A stretch of DNA of 62,395 bases from JBGRQA01 sp041725895. Its GTDB lineage: Bacteria; Bacteroidota; Bacteroidia; Bacteroidales; Marinifilaceae. The notes under the pieces were generated by a model. The model searched no databases, had not been told where the DNA came from, and was given only the letters and a program-made list of their open reading frames with translations. Every line of letters starts with the position of its first letter. The stretch's first letter is position 1. Made by a program: the position numbers and the translations under genes. The stretch lies in the NCBI GenBank assembly GCA_041725895.1, contig JBGRQA010000033.1, positions 1 to 62,395 of the forward strand, written 5' to 3'. Shown one piece after another: positions 8,519 through 17,235 of this stretch.

Positions 8519-9670
8519 TCATACTTTTATCTTTACTATTTCATTGTAAATCTCCTCTGGCGTATGTATCCGGGCAAAACCCGGTACATGAATGATTTTG
8601 CATTGTCCTTTTCCGCAGCGTTCTACTTCTCGTACCATCTGGCCATTGTTAATTTCCGGAACAACGATGGCTTTTACTTGTTGGGCCAATTCCAGAATCC
8701 GCTCTTCCGGGAAGGGCCACACGGTGATCAAACGATGCAATCCGACTTTGATTCCATTCTGTCGGGCCATCTTCATGGCTCTCACTGCTGATCTGGATGG
8801 AGAGCCATAGGCTACGATGGCAATATCCGCATCTTCAATATTCTGTTCCTCAATTTCAATAATTTCGTTTCTATTCTTTTGGATCTTGTCGCAAAGCCTG
8901 GTAATAAGATTCCTTTGGGCATCAGCACTCATGTCAGGGTAGCCCTTTTCGTCGTGCGTCAATCCGGTGGTAATCACCCGGTATCCTTCTCCGGCATTGG
9001 CCATAGGGGGAATCAGGTCTTCATCCGACTGGTACATTCGGTACTCTTCGGGGCTTACTTTGGGTTTTTTACGGTTGATGATGGTAAGCTCTTCTTCCTT
9101 TGGAATCACAACCCGTTCGGTCATGTGTCCAACCACTTCGTCGGCCATGATGAGTACTGGAACACGGTATTTTTCAGATAAATTAAAGGCCTTGATGGTG
9201 AAGTCGAACATTTCCTGGGGTTGGGCAGGAGCCAGGGCGATAATTTCGTAATCGCCATGAGCACCCCATCGGGCCTGCATCATATCCTGCTGTCCAACAA
9301 AAGTGGGCAACCCCGTACTGGGGCCTCCTCTTTGTATGTTCACCAATACGCAGGGGGTTTCGGTCATAATGCCCAAACCAAGGTTTTCCATCATCAAACT
9401 AAAACCCGGACCGGATGTGGAGGTCATAGATTTTGTTCCGGCCCAGGATGCGCCCAGAATGGCATTCATAGCCGCCAATTCATCCTCCATTTGGATGTAA
9501 ATGCCGTCCACTTCATGCATGCGCCGGGCCATCGCTTCAGCTATCTCTGTGGCCGGGGTGATTGGGTAGCCGGCAAAGAAACGACAACCGCATGCCAGAG
9601 CGCCTTCGGCACAAGCCGTATCTCCATCCATAAAATGTTGCCCCGTTAGTATGGCCGGATTGTTCTTCAT
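8519..9670 (-). CDS. korA: 2-oxoacid:ferredoxin oxidoreductase, alpha subunit
   Basis: The 383-residue protein shows the alpha-subunit pyrimidine-binding start 'GCRFFAGYPITPATEIAE', the 'TSTSGPGFSLMMEN' loop and the 'RGGPSTGLPT' segment characteristic of KorA/VorB. Domain II ('VAYGSPSRSAVRAM' onward) closes the protein. The enzyme oxidatively decarboxylates a 2-oxoacid to acyl-CoA and reduces ferredoxin, or runs in reverse with strongly reduced ferredoxin. It is the second gene of the cluster, 49 bases after the ferredoxin gene. The coding strand carries long antisense open frames, which are by-products of codon usage. Confidence 0.92.
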   Translation of the reverse strand: MKNNPAILTGQHFMDGDTACAEGALACGCRFFAGYPITPATEIAEAMARRMHEVDGIYIQMEDELAAMNAILGASWAGTKSMTSTSGPGFSLMMENLGLGIMTETPCVLVNIQRGGPSTGLPTFVGQQDMMQARWGAHGDYEIIALAPAQPQEMFDFTIKAFNLSEKYRVPVLIMADEVVGHMTERVVIPKEEELTIINRKKPKVSPEEYRMYQSDEDLIPPMANAGEGYRVITTGLTHDEKGYPDMSADAQRNLITRLCDKIQKNRNEIIEIEEQNIEDADIAIVAYGSPSRSAVRAMKMARQNGIKVGLHRLITVWPFPEERILELAQQVKAIVVPEINNGQMVREVERCGKGQCKIIHVPGFARIHTPEEIYNEIVKIKV

Positions 9671-9719
9671 GAGATTTGATTTTATTCGCCTCCTGTTAAG
9701 AATGGGAGGTGTAGTTCAT

Positions 9720-10076
9720 TCAATTATCCCCGGAGGATGCTTGATCCGCGGAATCCTTTTCTGTATCCGTACTATTTTCTTGTGATATGTAGATTGCAAA
9801 TTCAGGGCATATCAATTCGCACAATTTGCAGGCTACACACTTTTCCTGGTCGGTAACCATGGGCGGATGATATCCCTTGGTATTGAACTCCTCAGAAATC
9901 TCCAGAACGCAATTCGGGCAGAATTCAATACAAAAATTACATCCCTTGCAACGGTCCTTAATAATATGGACACATCCCTGGGGGATGGGAAAGCTGTCTT
10001 CGTCCAAAGGCTTGCGCCAGAAGTCCGGTTCTCTCTCATTTCGGGGGTCCTTATCTTTCTTCTTTCCCGGGTTCAT
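9720..10076 (-). CDS. korD: 2x[4Fe-4S] ferredoxin, delta subunit of the 2-oxoacid oxidoreductase
   Basis: The 118-residue protein contains two CxxCxxCxxxC motifs ('CKGCNFCIEFCP' and 'CVACKLCELICP'), the hallmark of a dicluster ferredoxin. The highly charged N-terminal ~30 residues resemble KorD/VorD leaders. The acidic, Ser/Thr-rich tail is likely disordered. It is the first gene of the cluster, transcribed into the alpha subunit, and probably carries electrons from the TPP enzyme to the Hdr-like modules downstream. Confidence 0.9.
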   Translation of the reverse strand: MNPGKKKDKDPRNEREPDFWRKPLDEDSFPIPQGCVHIIKDRCKGCNFCIEFCPNCVLEISEEFNTKGYHPPMVTDQEKCVACKLCELICPEFAIYISQENSTDTEKDSADQASSGDN

Positions 10077-10891
10077 AACTTTTGATATTCAGCTTCTTGT
10101 TTTCTATTAAAAATACGAAAAAACTGGTCCAAATCCATTGAAACAAAAGAATTCTTTGCAGGGAGTTTTTACAATCAGGAAGTGTATTTCAATCATTGGG
10201 GGAATAAAATGGGAAGGATTTACTTGTTTTGTTAAATCATTCTTCTTACTTGAGATGAAAATTGGAGATGGATTTTATTTTGCATTTGTATCGGAAGATA
10301 GCCACGGGCAAGGGCGAAGAGTTGAATTGAAAGATGCTATATACCATTCTTCTCTACAGAATTGCGATTTTGCTTTCGCCTTTTCGTTTTGCTTAGCTAG
10401 CAGATTCTTTTCGGAGGGAATTCAGTTGTTCAAATTTGTTTGGTTTTGTGAGAAAGCCTGAATTTACTGTCGTTGAGAGTGATTTGTATCTCTCTTTCGA
10501 ATTTTAAAACCGTTTTGGGGTTTATTTGTTTATGAAAACTTAAATAGGTTGTTCTGATGCCAGGAATAGGTTTTGATAAATGCGGAAATCTAATGATAAC
10601 GAAATGATATACGTGGGTGGTGTTTTTCTATTCCCGACTCTAGATTTTTACTTTTGACAAATATTAGGTTCTGAAGGATTAGTGATTCTAATTTTAGAAG
10701 TTCATAAATCCCTTGATTGGATACCTGGTTTTCTTTTGTCTCCCCGAAGGGGGTGAATAGTGTTATATATCAATGGTCTTCTTAATACTATTCACCTGCT
10801 TTAAAATTGCACCGGGAAAATTAGGGCTGCTATTTACAATCCATAGACACTTTCCGAATTGGTTACTCTTTTCCTGATAACTACAATTTAT
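10077..10891. other. 815-base intergenic region upstream of the redox operon
   Basis: No supportable gene. A plus-strand frame at 10138-10461 has a phenylalanine/lysine-rich, domain-free sequence and no neighbours in its direction. The stretch must hold the operon promoter; on the minus strand TATTTTTA, 30-40 bases before korD, is a weak -7 candidate. A palindrome at 10752-10796 is listed separately. Confidence 0.5.
10752..10796. repeat. Inverted repeat, 14-bp arms
   Basis: The arms GGTGAATAGTGTTA (10752-10765) and TAATACTATTCACC (10783-10796) match at 13 of 14 positions around a 17-base loop. Immediately before it is a small CCCCGAAGGGG palindrome. Neither side has a strong T-tract, so an operator or RNA element is as likely as a terminator. 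Confidence 0.6.
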
Positions 10892-11377
10892 CTACTTCCT
10901 TGATAATTTGGAAATCCTCATAGAGGAGTTGGGTTTGAATATTTTACTCCTTCTGTTTTTGAAATTTCTGGAGGAGGAATTTAAAAAACTTAAATAGAAA
11001 GCAGTCCAAAAAATGAGAAGCAATCCTGCAATAATTGTTTTTGTGTTGAGAATTAAGTTTGATAGATTGAATATGATGCAGTAATCGGGATTCATCCGAT
11101 AGTATAGTATTTTGAATTCACTACCTATTGGATAGTATACATTTTCAGGTCCTACCAATTGATGTTTTCCTTTTGGGCTTTGAAATTCAAGTATGGGGTA
11201 GGTTGAAATGACATTTAAAAGTGTGATCTCTTCTCTTAATTCCACTACTTCACCGGTTGTTACTTTGCCAAATACAAAAAGCTTCCAATTACTATACAGA
11301 GGAATCAGAATGATCAGTAACGTAATAAAATAAAATTTGGGGCGGGTAATTTTCATCTTCCTAAAGGTGCTTTTCAT
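10892..11377 (-). CDS. DUF3592 domain membrane protein
   Basis: The 161-residue protein has an N-terminal membrane helix (about residues 15-31), an extracytoplasmic beta-rich segment containing 'GEVVELREE...YPILEFQSPKGK' and 'YPIGSEFKILYYRMNP', and a second membrane helix at about 112-131. That layout and the 'YP.G....V.Y.P..P' pattern are those of DUF3592 proteins. A second ATG at codon 8 is an equally good start. Function unknown; no operon partner is evident. Confidence 0.7.
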   Translation of the reverse strand: MKSTFRKMKITRPKFYFITLLIILIPLYSNWKLFVFGKVTTGEVVELREEITLLNVISTYPILEFQSPKGKHQLVGPENVYYPIGSEFKILYYRMNPDYCIIFNLSNLILNTKTIIAGLLLIFWTAFYLSFLNSSSRNFKNRRSKIFKPNSSMRISKLSRK

Positions 11378-11543
11378 GTCAATCGTATTTAATAGTTAAA
11401 TAGATTTTCAAGAGATTAGAGATCATACTAAAAGCACATTTTAATTTTTTTGCTATGTCTTAAAATATTCCCTAATGCTAATGAAACCCATCTCAGAACA
11501 GTAATTGTTTTCTCTTTTCATTTTTTGATTGAAAAATCAGATT

Positions 11544-12206
11544 TTATATAAAATGTTTGATCTTTTTTAAATCTGCTGCAAATGGATAATCCGAACCACT
11601 GATGGTGAATACCTGGTTTTTTTCCTTGTCAAGATCTACAGATACTTTACCCTTTACATTTGCAAAGGCAGACTCAACATTGACTTCGGTGTCTTTTGCT
11701 ACAGTTATTTTGATGCTATCGCTATAGAATAGAGCTTCCGCAATGTATAAACTTTTGAGTTCCTGTCTGTATTCTCTTGGGTTGTCTGCTTTCAGATCTT
11801 CAATACGATCCTCAACTTCCATTCGAAGCGCGTCGCGAAGGACTTTGGTTTTGATTTTTCCAATTTCAAAACTTTTGATTCTGTTGCGGTCAATTTTACC
11901 TGTCAGGTTGATATTGGCCGATGGAATGATTAAGTCGCCTTCAGCCGAAAACTTATCTTTAATGGAAATACCTGCAAAAGACCCATCATAGGCAGGTAAA
12001 TTTTTAAGTTCCGTTTTTAGCTTTTCTGCTTCATCCGGGTTTAGACCTAATTTATAGGCAATGTTGTAGCCATCAAAATCCAGAATATTGTTGAACATCC
12101 CTTTCTTATCAAACAGATCTCCAATAGTTAAGCTGGAGTTGGTTCGTGTTAGTAGTTCCAGACCATCGTAATATCTTGCAAATTCTTTAACTGTTATATT
12201 CCTCAT
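11544..12206 (-). CDS. Hypothetical protein, 220 residues
   Basis: I do not recognise the family. There is no signal peptide or membrane helix. The N-terminus looks alpha-helical ('VKEFARYYDGLELLTR'), followed by alternating beta-strand-like segments ('DLIIPSANINLTGKI'), a charged helix near residues 125-155 ('LRDALRMEVEDRIEDLKA'), a strand pair ('LYIAEALFYSDSIKITV') and a C-terminal region of short strands. It stands alone with AT-rich flanks on both sides. The arrangement of strands around a helical insert vaguely recalls pore-forming-type folds, but I have no motif to support that. Confidence 0.6.
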   Translation of the reverse strand: MRNITVKEFARYYDGLELLTRTNSSLTIGDLFDKKGMFNNILDFDGYNIAYKLGLNPDEAEKLKTELKNLPAYDGSFAGISIKDKFSAEGDLIIPSANINLTGKIDRNRIKSFEIGKIKTKVLRDALRMEVEDRIEDLKADNPREYRQELKSLYIAEALFYSDSIKITVAKDTEVNVESAFANVKGKVSVDLDKEKNQVFTISGSDYPFAADLKKIKHFI

Positions 12207-12622
12207 TTAAGTGTGTTTTAGTAGTAGGTGATTTCTGGTTTTTCCTCTATAGGCTTTAATTTAATAAAAATATTTATATGCTCCCTTATATTTTACCATA
12301 GATTTTGTCGATTGTTTACAAGGCAAATAAAACAGCGATGGGTTATGATTGATAGGATGAAACCTGAATTGATTGATCGGAATTGAATATTGAATCGAAA
12401 GAAACTGTTTTTTTATTTACTGAGTGCTTTTTGTTGCAGCGTAAATCTTTCTTTCCTAAAGCTAGAGGATGAGGGGTAAGGTGGGTTTCGTTGAAAATTC
12501 TACGACGGATTGTTATAGTCGTATTTTTTGTATTCGGGATAATTTAGATTTGTTTCTTTTGTTGGATTATTTTCTAAGTTTTTTTAATGGTGATACTAGT
12601 TATCGTTTTCTGGAAATAAAAA
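12207..12622. other. AT-rich intergenic region
   Basis: I see no gene, repeat or RNA here beyond the luxS terminator at its right end. Confidence 0.5.
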
Positions 12623-12646
12623 AGCCCCATCCAAATGGATAGGGCT
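12623..12646 (-). terminator. luxS: Intrinsic terminator of mtnN-luxS
   Basis: On the minus strand AGCCCTATCC and GGATGGGGCT pair (one G-U) around a 4-base loop, followed by a TTTTTTATTT tract. It sits 28 bases after the luxS stop. Confidence 0.88.
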
Positions 12647-12673
12647 CAGGAAAATCTTTTGAATACTTTAGCG

Positions 12674-13153
12674 TTACGCTGGGTAATTCAGGTTTTCATC
12701 GCTTAGGTTGGTAAGAACCTCTTCGTAGAATTTTTTTGATTCCCATTTGGCCATTGGAAGGTCATGGCTCAGGTAGTTGCCACATTCGATACGGCTGTTG
12801 CCTGGGATTTCCTCATCGAAATCTGCCATGAACTGGAACAACTCCTTCATCACCTCAGCAATATCTTCCGATTTTAGATCTCCGTGGAAAATAACGTAAA
12901 ATCCCGTACGACAACCCATTGGGCCAAAATAAACGGTGCGGTCGCCCCATTCTTTATTGCTTCTCAGGTAAGTGGCAGCCAGGTGTTCCATGGTGTGCAT
13001 GGCTGGAATATCCAGTGCAGGTTCACGGTTGGCCAACTTCAAGCGGATATCAAAACTCGTAATGGTTTCGGCTCCTACTTTGTCTATACGGGATACATAG
13101 ATTCCTCGATTCAATCTATCGTGATCTACTGTAAAACTTGTTATTTTTTCCAT
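12674..13153 (-). CDS. luxS: S-ribosylhomocysteine lyase
   Basis: The 159-residue protein is a full-length LuxS. The metal site His53-x-x-Glu56-His57 (motif HTMEH) and Cys124 ('IECGNY') are present, as is the catalytic Cys81 in 'GPMGCRTGFY'. It cleaves S-ribosylhomocysteine to homocysteine and DPD, the precursor of autoinducer-2. It lies 11 bases downstream of mtnN, so the two consecutive steps of the activated methyl cycle are co-transcribed. The operon closes with a strong intrinsic terminator. Confidence 0.97.
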   Translation of the reverse strand: MEKITSFTVDHDRLNRGIYVSRIDKVGAETITSFDIRLKLANREPALDIPAMHTMEHLAATYLRSNKEWGDRTVYFGPMGCRTGFYVIFHGDLKSEDIAEVMKELFQFMADFDEEIPGNSRIECGNYLSHDLPMAKWESKKFYEEVLTNLSDENLNYPA

Positions 13154-13164
13154 TTTATATTTTT

Positions 13165-13863
13165 TTAATTTCCTAGTTCGCGAATCATTTCAGTTACCAT
13201 ATTGCCTGAGTTTACTGCCGCAACCTCAACAAACTCTTCGTATTGCAGTGCATTTTCCTGACCTGCAATGTCCGAAATGGATCGAATCACCACGAAGGGT
13301 ACATCGAATTGGAAGCAGGTTTGTGCAATTGCTGCTCCTTCCATTTCTACTGCTTCAGCCTGAGGAAAACGTTCCTTCAGTTGAAGTGTACGTTCGGGGC
13401 TGTTCATAAACTGATCTCCGGTGGTAATAGTACCTCTTTTTGTTTTCAGATCAGTTAGCTTGTGCACTGCCTTATCTGCTAAATTAATTAATAATTCGTT
13501 GGCTTCAAAAGAAGCGGGCATGCCGGGAACCTGACCATCTTTGTAGCCAAATACGGTACAATCCATATCGTGATGCAAAACATCAGAGGAAATCACAATG
13601 TCGCCTACTTCAAGGTCGGAAGGAAAGCCTCCGGCACATCCGGTATTGATAACGTAGTTGGGTTGAAAATTGTCAATCATTAAAGCTGTGCCAATGGCCG
13701 CATTTACTTTACCAATTCCAGATTGTAGCAATACTACCTCAATTCCGTGTAGCTGGCCTTCGAAAAAGGTAAAACCGCCTTTTTTAACTTCATTTGAATT
13801 GTTGAGCTGCTTCCGGAGGTTGACTACTTCTACCTCCATGGCTCCAATGATTCCTATCTTCAT
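13165..13863 (-). CDS. mtnN: 5'-methylthioadenosine/S-adenosylhomocysteine nucleosidase
   Basis: The product begins MKIGIIGAMEVEV, matching the E. coli enzyme, including the catalytic Glu12. The second catalytic Glu is in 'AVEMEGAAIAQ' and the catalytic Asp in 'SISDIAG'. It hydrolyses the glycosidic bond of SAH, MTA and 5'-deoxyadenosine. The frame extends seven codons upstream to 13884, but 13863 is preferred because it matches the family N-terminus and lies 30 bases from a TAACTTTG -7 element. It feeds S-ribosylhomocysteine to LuxS, encoded 11 bases downstream. Confidence 0.96.
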   Translation of the reverse strand: MKIGIIGAMEVEVVNLRKQLNNSNEVKKGGFTFFEGQLHGIEVVLLQSGIGKVNAAIGTALMIDNFQPNYVINTGCAGGFPSDLEVGDIVISSDVLHHDMDCTVFGYKDGQVPGMPASFEANELLINLADKAVHKLTDLKTKRGTITTGDQFMNSPERTLQLKERFPQAEAVEMEGAAIAQTCFQFDVPFVVIRSISDIAGQENALQYEEFVEVAAVNSGNMVTEMIRELGN

Positions 13864-13893
13864 ATATCTTGTTTTTCTGTTCAATTGAAGTTA

Positions 13894-13901
13894 CAAAGTT
13901 A
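13894..13901 (-). promoter_or_regulatory. Bacteroidota-type -7 element of mtnN-luxS
   Basis: On the minus strand TAACTTTG fits TAnnTTTG, about 30 bases before the mtnN ATG. A recognisable -33 TTTG at the right spacing is missing; a TCTG lies 22 bases upstream. Confidence 0.45.
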
Positions 13902-14043
13902 GGAAATGATTGCGGATTTGTTTCAGACTGTTTTATATTTCTTTTTTAATGTTCATATCTCGACCTTAAGTTACTGTATTAATTGGTTGCATTGTTACAA
14001 TAAATAGGCTTACAGGTGGGCATCAATTTTTTTGTTATTGAAC

Positions 14044-15066
14044 TTAAATTTGATGTTCCGGCGGTTTTATGGTAGTGGCTCTGGAATCTAATTTTTCAAT
14101 TTCGTAACGGTACCATCCCCATCCACCCAAAAGTATTGTAAAGAGGAAGGTTAGGCCGTTGGATAGAATGCCAAAACTGATGCCCGATTGCGGATCCTGT
14201 TGATAGGCCACAAAAAGCTGTAGTAAAAAGAAGTGAGTTGTGCCAATTCCACCGGGACTTGGAAGGGCCCAGCCAATTCCCCCTACGAATAGAATAATTA
14301 CTGCAAAGGGGATTGGAAATCCATGGGTTTCGGGAAGTGCTTTCAGGAAACAAACATTCAGAAGAACAAGAAATATCCAGATTAATAGGGTGAGGAAGAA
14401 GAAAGTACCTGCCCGTTTCAAAAGGAAACCATGTTTCAGAGCCGTAAACATTTGTTGGAGAAATTCTACAACCTTACGGACCGGTTTGTAATGAATGTCC
14501 TTTTTCCGTTGGAGACTAAAAAGTAATAGGATAATAAAGGCCGCGATAAGGAAAGGGGCTGCCAAAAAATACCGGTAGCCGTATATGTGGGAAATCCCTC
14601 CGATGGTAGCATCAATAAGTCCTTGCATCCGATCAATTTCCAGGATAAAGATTGTGACCAAACCCAGTATAAGGATGAGCAGATCATAGGCTCTCTCGGC
14701 GAGAACACTTCCCATGGCTCTTGGTACCGGGATTCCTGTGGTGCGGTGAAGGGATGTACAGCGGATAATTTCCCCCAGTTTGGGTGTAAAGCTGTTCACA
14801 AAATAGCCTAACAGGAGTGCTGTGAAAATTCTGTCTGAGAGTAATTTCCCTCTGCCTGATTCCAGTAGAACCTGCCAGCGCAAAGCACGGAAAAAGAATA
14901 TGAAAACTAGGCAGCAAAAGCTTACGAAGACCCAAAAAACATCAGTTTCTGCCAGACTTTCCCACACCGGTCCCAGGGGCTTGTCTCTTAAGGTGAAGTA
15001 AAGAAATAAGCCACCTATAATCAGGCCACTTGCTGAGCGAAGTATATTTTTTTGCTTCCGCTTCAT
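14044..15066 (-). CDS. Lysylphosphatidylglycerol synthase-like flippase domain membrane protein
   Basis: The ~340-residue, seven- to eight-helix protein has the UPF0104/LPG_synthase_TM signature: an early 'FRALRWQVLL' arginine-containing helix, 'LLGYFVNSFTPKLGEIIRC' and 'LAERAYDLLIL', and the late 'GWALPSPGGIGTTHFFL' motif. It lacks the C-terminal aminoacyl-transferase domain of MprF, so it likely flips or transports a lipid rather than lysylating it. The frame can be extended 21 codons to 15129, but the ATG at 15066 (MKRKQKN) gives a normal positively charged leader before the first helix. It is a single gene; substrate unknown. Confidence 0.85.
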   Translation of the reverse strand: MKRKQKNILRSASGLIIGGLFLYFTLRDKPLGPVWESLAETDVFWVFVSFCCLVFIFFFRALRWQVLLESGRGKLLSDRIFTALLLGYFVNSFTPKLGEIIRCTSLHRTTGIPVPRAMGSVLAERAYDLLILILGLVTIFILEIDRMQGLIDATIGGISHIYGYRYFLAAPFLIAAFIILLLFSLQRKKDIHYKPVRKVVEFLQQMFTALKHGFLLKRAGTFFFLTLLIWIFLVLLNVCFLKALPETHGFPIPFAVIILFVGGIGWALPSPGGIGTTHFFLLQLFVAYQQDPQSGISFGILSNGLTFLFTILLGGWGWYRYEIEKLDSRATTIKPPEHQI

Positions 15067-15221
15067 GGATTTTCGATTATGGGAGTTGATCGGAAAAGTG
15101 ACAGGTTTGAACCAGGACCTACCTATCACTTTTGTTTAAATGATTTGCACTTGTTTATGTAAGGTACAACTTTTTCTTCTTTTCTAGATTAAAATCGCAT
15201 CTTGATTTTTTCAATATCTAA

Positions 15222-16178
15222 TTATGATATAATCCATGCAAGAGTTCCGGAGGCAACCACAATCCAGAGGATTACTCCTAAAAGGAGAGGAGTTGGGCCT
15301 GTTGCTTTAAGTTTTTGAATGCTGATGTCTGATCCGATGAGAAACAGGCAGAAGACCATCACTCTTTTCGAAAGGAAGAAAATGGAGCTGTAAAGCTGTT
15401 GTGGTTGTGGGAAAAGATCTGCCAGAAGCAGGCTCAGACAATAGAAACCAATGAACCAGGGAATTCTAAGTTTTTTCTCCCTACTCTTGAAAAGGAGGGA
15501 GCTCAGAAATGCGATAGGTACAATCCATAGGGCCCGTGATAGTTTTAGGCTGGTGGCTAGTTTCAGGGCTTCATCTCCGTAAACGGAGGCAGCACCAACT
15601 ACCGAACTGGTATCGTGAATGGCAATGGCACACCAGGTTCCAAATTCCTGCTGACTTAAGTTCAGGTAGTGACCGATGCCGGGAAAAATGAATAGGGCTA
15701 ATGCATTCAGGGTGAAGACCGTTGCCAGTGCCACACTGATTTGTTGACTATTGGCTTTTATCGAAGGAGCTACGGCTGCAATGGCACTACCGCCGCAAAT
15801 AGCCGTTCCGGAAGCAATCAAGTGGCCTGTTTTTTTATCTATACCTAACCTGCGACTGATGAACCATCCCAATAGGAGAGTGACAGAGATGGAAGTAAGA
15901 ATTAAACCAATTCCGTTTTGGCTGATGGCTATGGCTTCCTTTAAATGAACTCCGAAGCCCAATCCAATGATGGAGTAGCCCAATAGTTTTGTTGAGAGAT
16001 GAATGATCTTTCCGGATTGGGGAACCATTCCTGTTAGCGATAGTAGTAATCCTGCCAACAGGGCAACAGGTGAACTGAACTTAGGGTGAAGACAAGCCAA
16101 TCCAATGATTCCGAAAAGCAGATTGCTATAACTAAAATTAATAGCAAATTTTGTTTTGCTCTGTTTTGATTTTCTCAT
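15222..16178 (-). CDS. YeiH-type putative sulfate/sulfonate exporter
   Basis: The product has about ten membrane helices and the YeiH family (Cons_hypoth698) landmarks: 'LLGYSIIGLGFGVHL', 'ASGTAICGGSAIAAVAP' and 'AIHDTSSVVGAA'. An in-frame ATG at 16232 would add 18 residues; the start at 16178 (MRKSKQSK) gives a better basic leader. It is transcribed in the same direction as, and directly downstream of, a LysR regulator gene, as yeiH is regulated by YeiE in enterics. Transport of sulfite or a sulfonate derivative is the family proposal; the substrate here is not known. Confidence 0.85.
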   Translation of the reverse strand: MRKSKQSKTKFAINFSYSNLLFGIIGLACLHPKFSSPVALLAGLLLSLTGMVPQSGKIIHLSTKLLGYSIIGLGFGVHLKEAIAISQNGIGLILTSISVTLLLGWFISRRLGIDKKTGHLIASGTAICGGSAIAAVAPSIKANSQQISVALATVFTLNALALFIFPGIGHYLNLSQQEFGTWCAIAIHDTSSVVGAASVYGDEALKLATSLKLSRALWIVPIAFLSSLLFKSREKKLRIPWFIGFYCLSLLLADLFPQPQQLYSSIFFLSKRVMVFCLFLIGSDISIQKLKATGPTPLLLGVILWIVVASGTLAWIIS

Positions 16179-16256
16179 GAGAGTTTTGATTTTGTTCACT
16201 GCAAAACTATATGAGTCCTCAATGTCAGGCAAATATCAATTTGCTATGTCCGATAA

Positions 16257-17150
16257 CTATTGGTTATAATGACGGCTGGCAAAATTAACAAATAGCTCAC
16301 TCAAACCCGATAATGGGCCATGCGGATAGACGAAGCGGAAGGAGCGTTCGAATTGAATTTTTCCAATCTCCAATGTTTTCAGTCGTGAGAGTTGAAGTTC
16401 CTTTTGAATGGACTTTTCTGAAACAATTCCAATGGCATCAGAGGTTTCCAGGAAGTTTTTAATGCTTTCGGTACTGCCCAAATGAAGCAGAATATTCAGA
16501 TTGTTCATGGTGATTCCATGTTTTCGCAGGCTTTGTTCAATCACCTCAAGTGTGCCGGAACCAGGTTCCCTAAGGACTATGGGAACAGTAGTGAGTTCCG
16601 ATTTGTTTAGCTTTTCCTTTTTGGCCAATTTTCCTTCCGTACTGGCTACAACAACCAATTGATCCGGCATCCAGTTTTTGTACTGAAGATCACTGCTGCT
16701 GAAATGGCTCTCAACAATGCCCAGATCAATATCGCCGCGAATAATCTTTTGCTCAATCTCTCTGGAGTTGCCATTGTCCAGAGAAAGTTCAATATCCGGA
16801 AATCTCTGGTGAAAAGCGGCCAAAACCGTAGGTATTAAATACTGTGAAATGGAGGAACTGGCTCCTATTCGGAGTAGCCCAGAAAACTTGTGTTTTAGGT
16901 TTCCAAGCTCAAATTCAAGTTCTTTATGTAATTTAAGAATTTCCCCCACCTGGCGATAGGCAATTTCCCCTGCATTGGTTAAATGGATTTGATTTCCTTG
17001 TCTCTGAAACAAGCGAATTTCCCAATGATTTTCAAGTTCCTTAATATGTCGGGTTACAGCCGGCTGTGAGATATACAATTCCCGTGCAGCTTGGGTGAAG
17101 CTAAGCAGGCTGGCAACTTTATGAAATACTTGCAATCGGTAATCAAGCAT
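16257..17150 (-). CDS. LysR-family transcriptional regulator
   Basis: The 297-residue protein has an N-terminal winged helix-turn-helix ('VASLLSFTQAARELYISQPAVTRHIKELE', residues 12-40) and a LysR substrate-binding domain from about residue 90. The 'DIDLGIVES' and 'REPGSGTLEVIEQ' segments are typical of the CysB/YeiE/CbbR branch. It sits just upstream of the YeiH-type exporter on the same strand and probably controls it, perhaps in response to a sulfur or carbon metabolite. Confidence 0.9.
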   Translation of the reverse strand: MLDYRLQVFHKVASLLSFTQAARELYISQPAVTRHIKELENHWEIRLFQRQGNQIHLTNAGEIAYRQVGEILKLHKELEFELGNLKHKFSGLLRIGASSSISQYLIPTVLAAFHQRFPDIELSLDNGNSREIEQKIIRGDIDLGIVESHFSSSDLQYKNWMPDQLVVVASTEGKLAKKEKLNKSELTTVPIVLREPGSGTLEVIEQSLRKHGITMNNLNILLHLGSTESIKNFLETSDAIGIVSEKSIQKELQLSRLKTLEIGKIQFERSFRFVYPHGPLSGLSELFVNFASRHYNQ

Positions 17151-17235
17151 GAAAGGTGAATTTTAATCTTCAATTTTGCAATCAAAGGTGGGGATAATCT
17201 ACGAAAAAGAGCGGCTTTCACATGCAAAACGAAGT

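Noticed and set aside
10138..10461. 107-codon plus-strand frame upstream of korD
   Set aside because: No domain, no promoter and aromatic-rich low-complexity composition; treated as chance.
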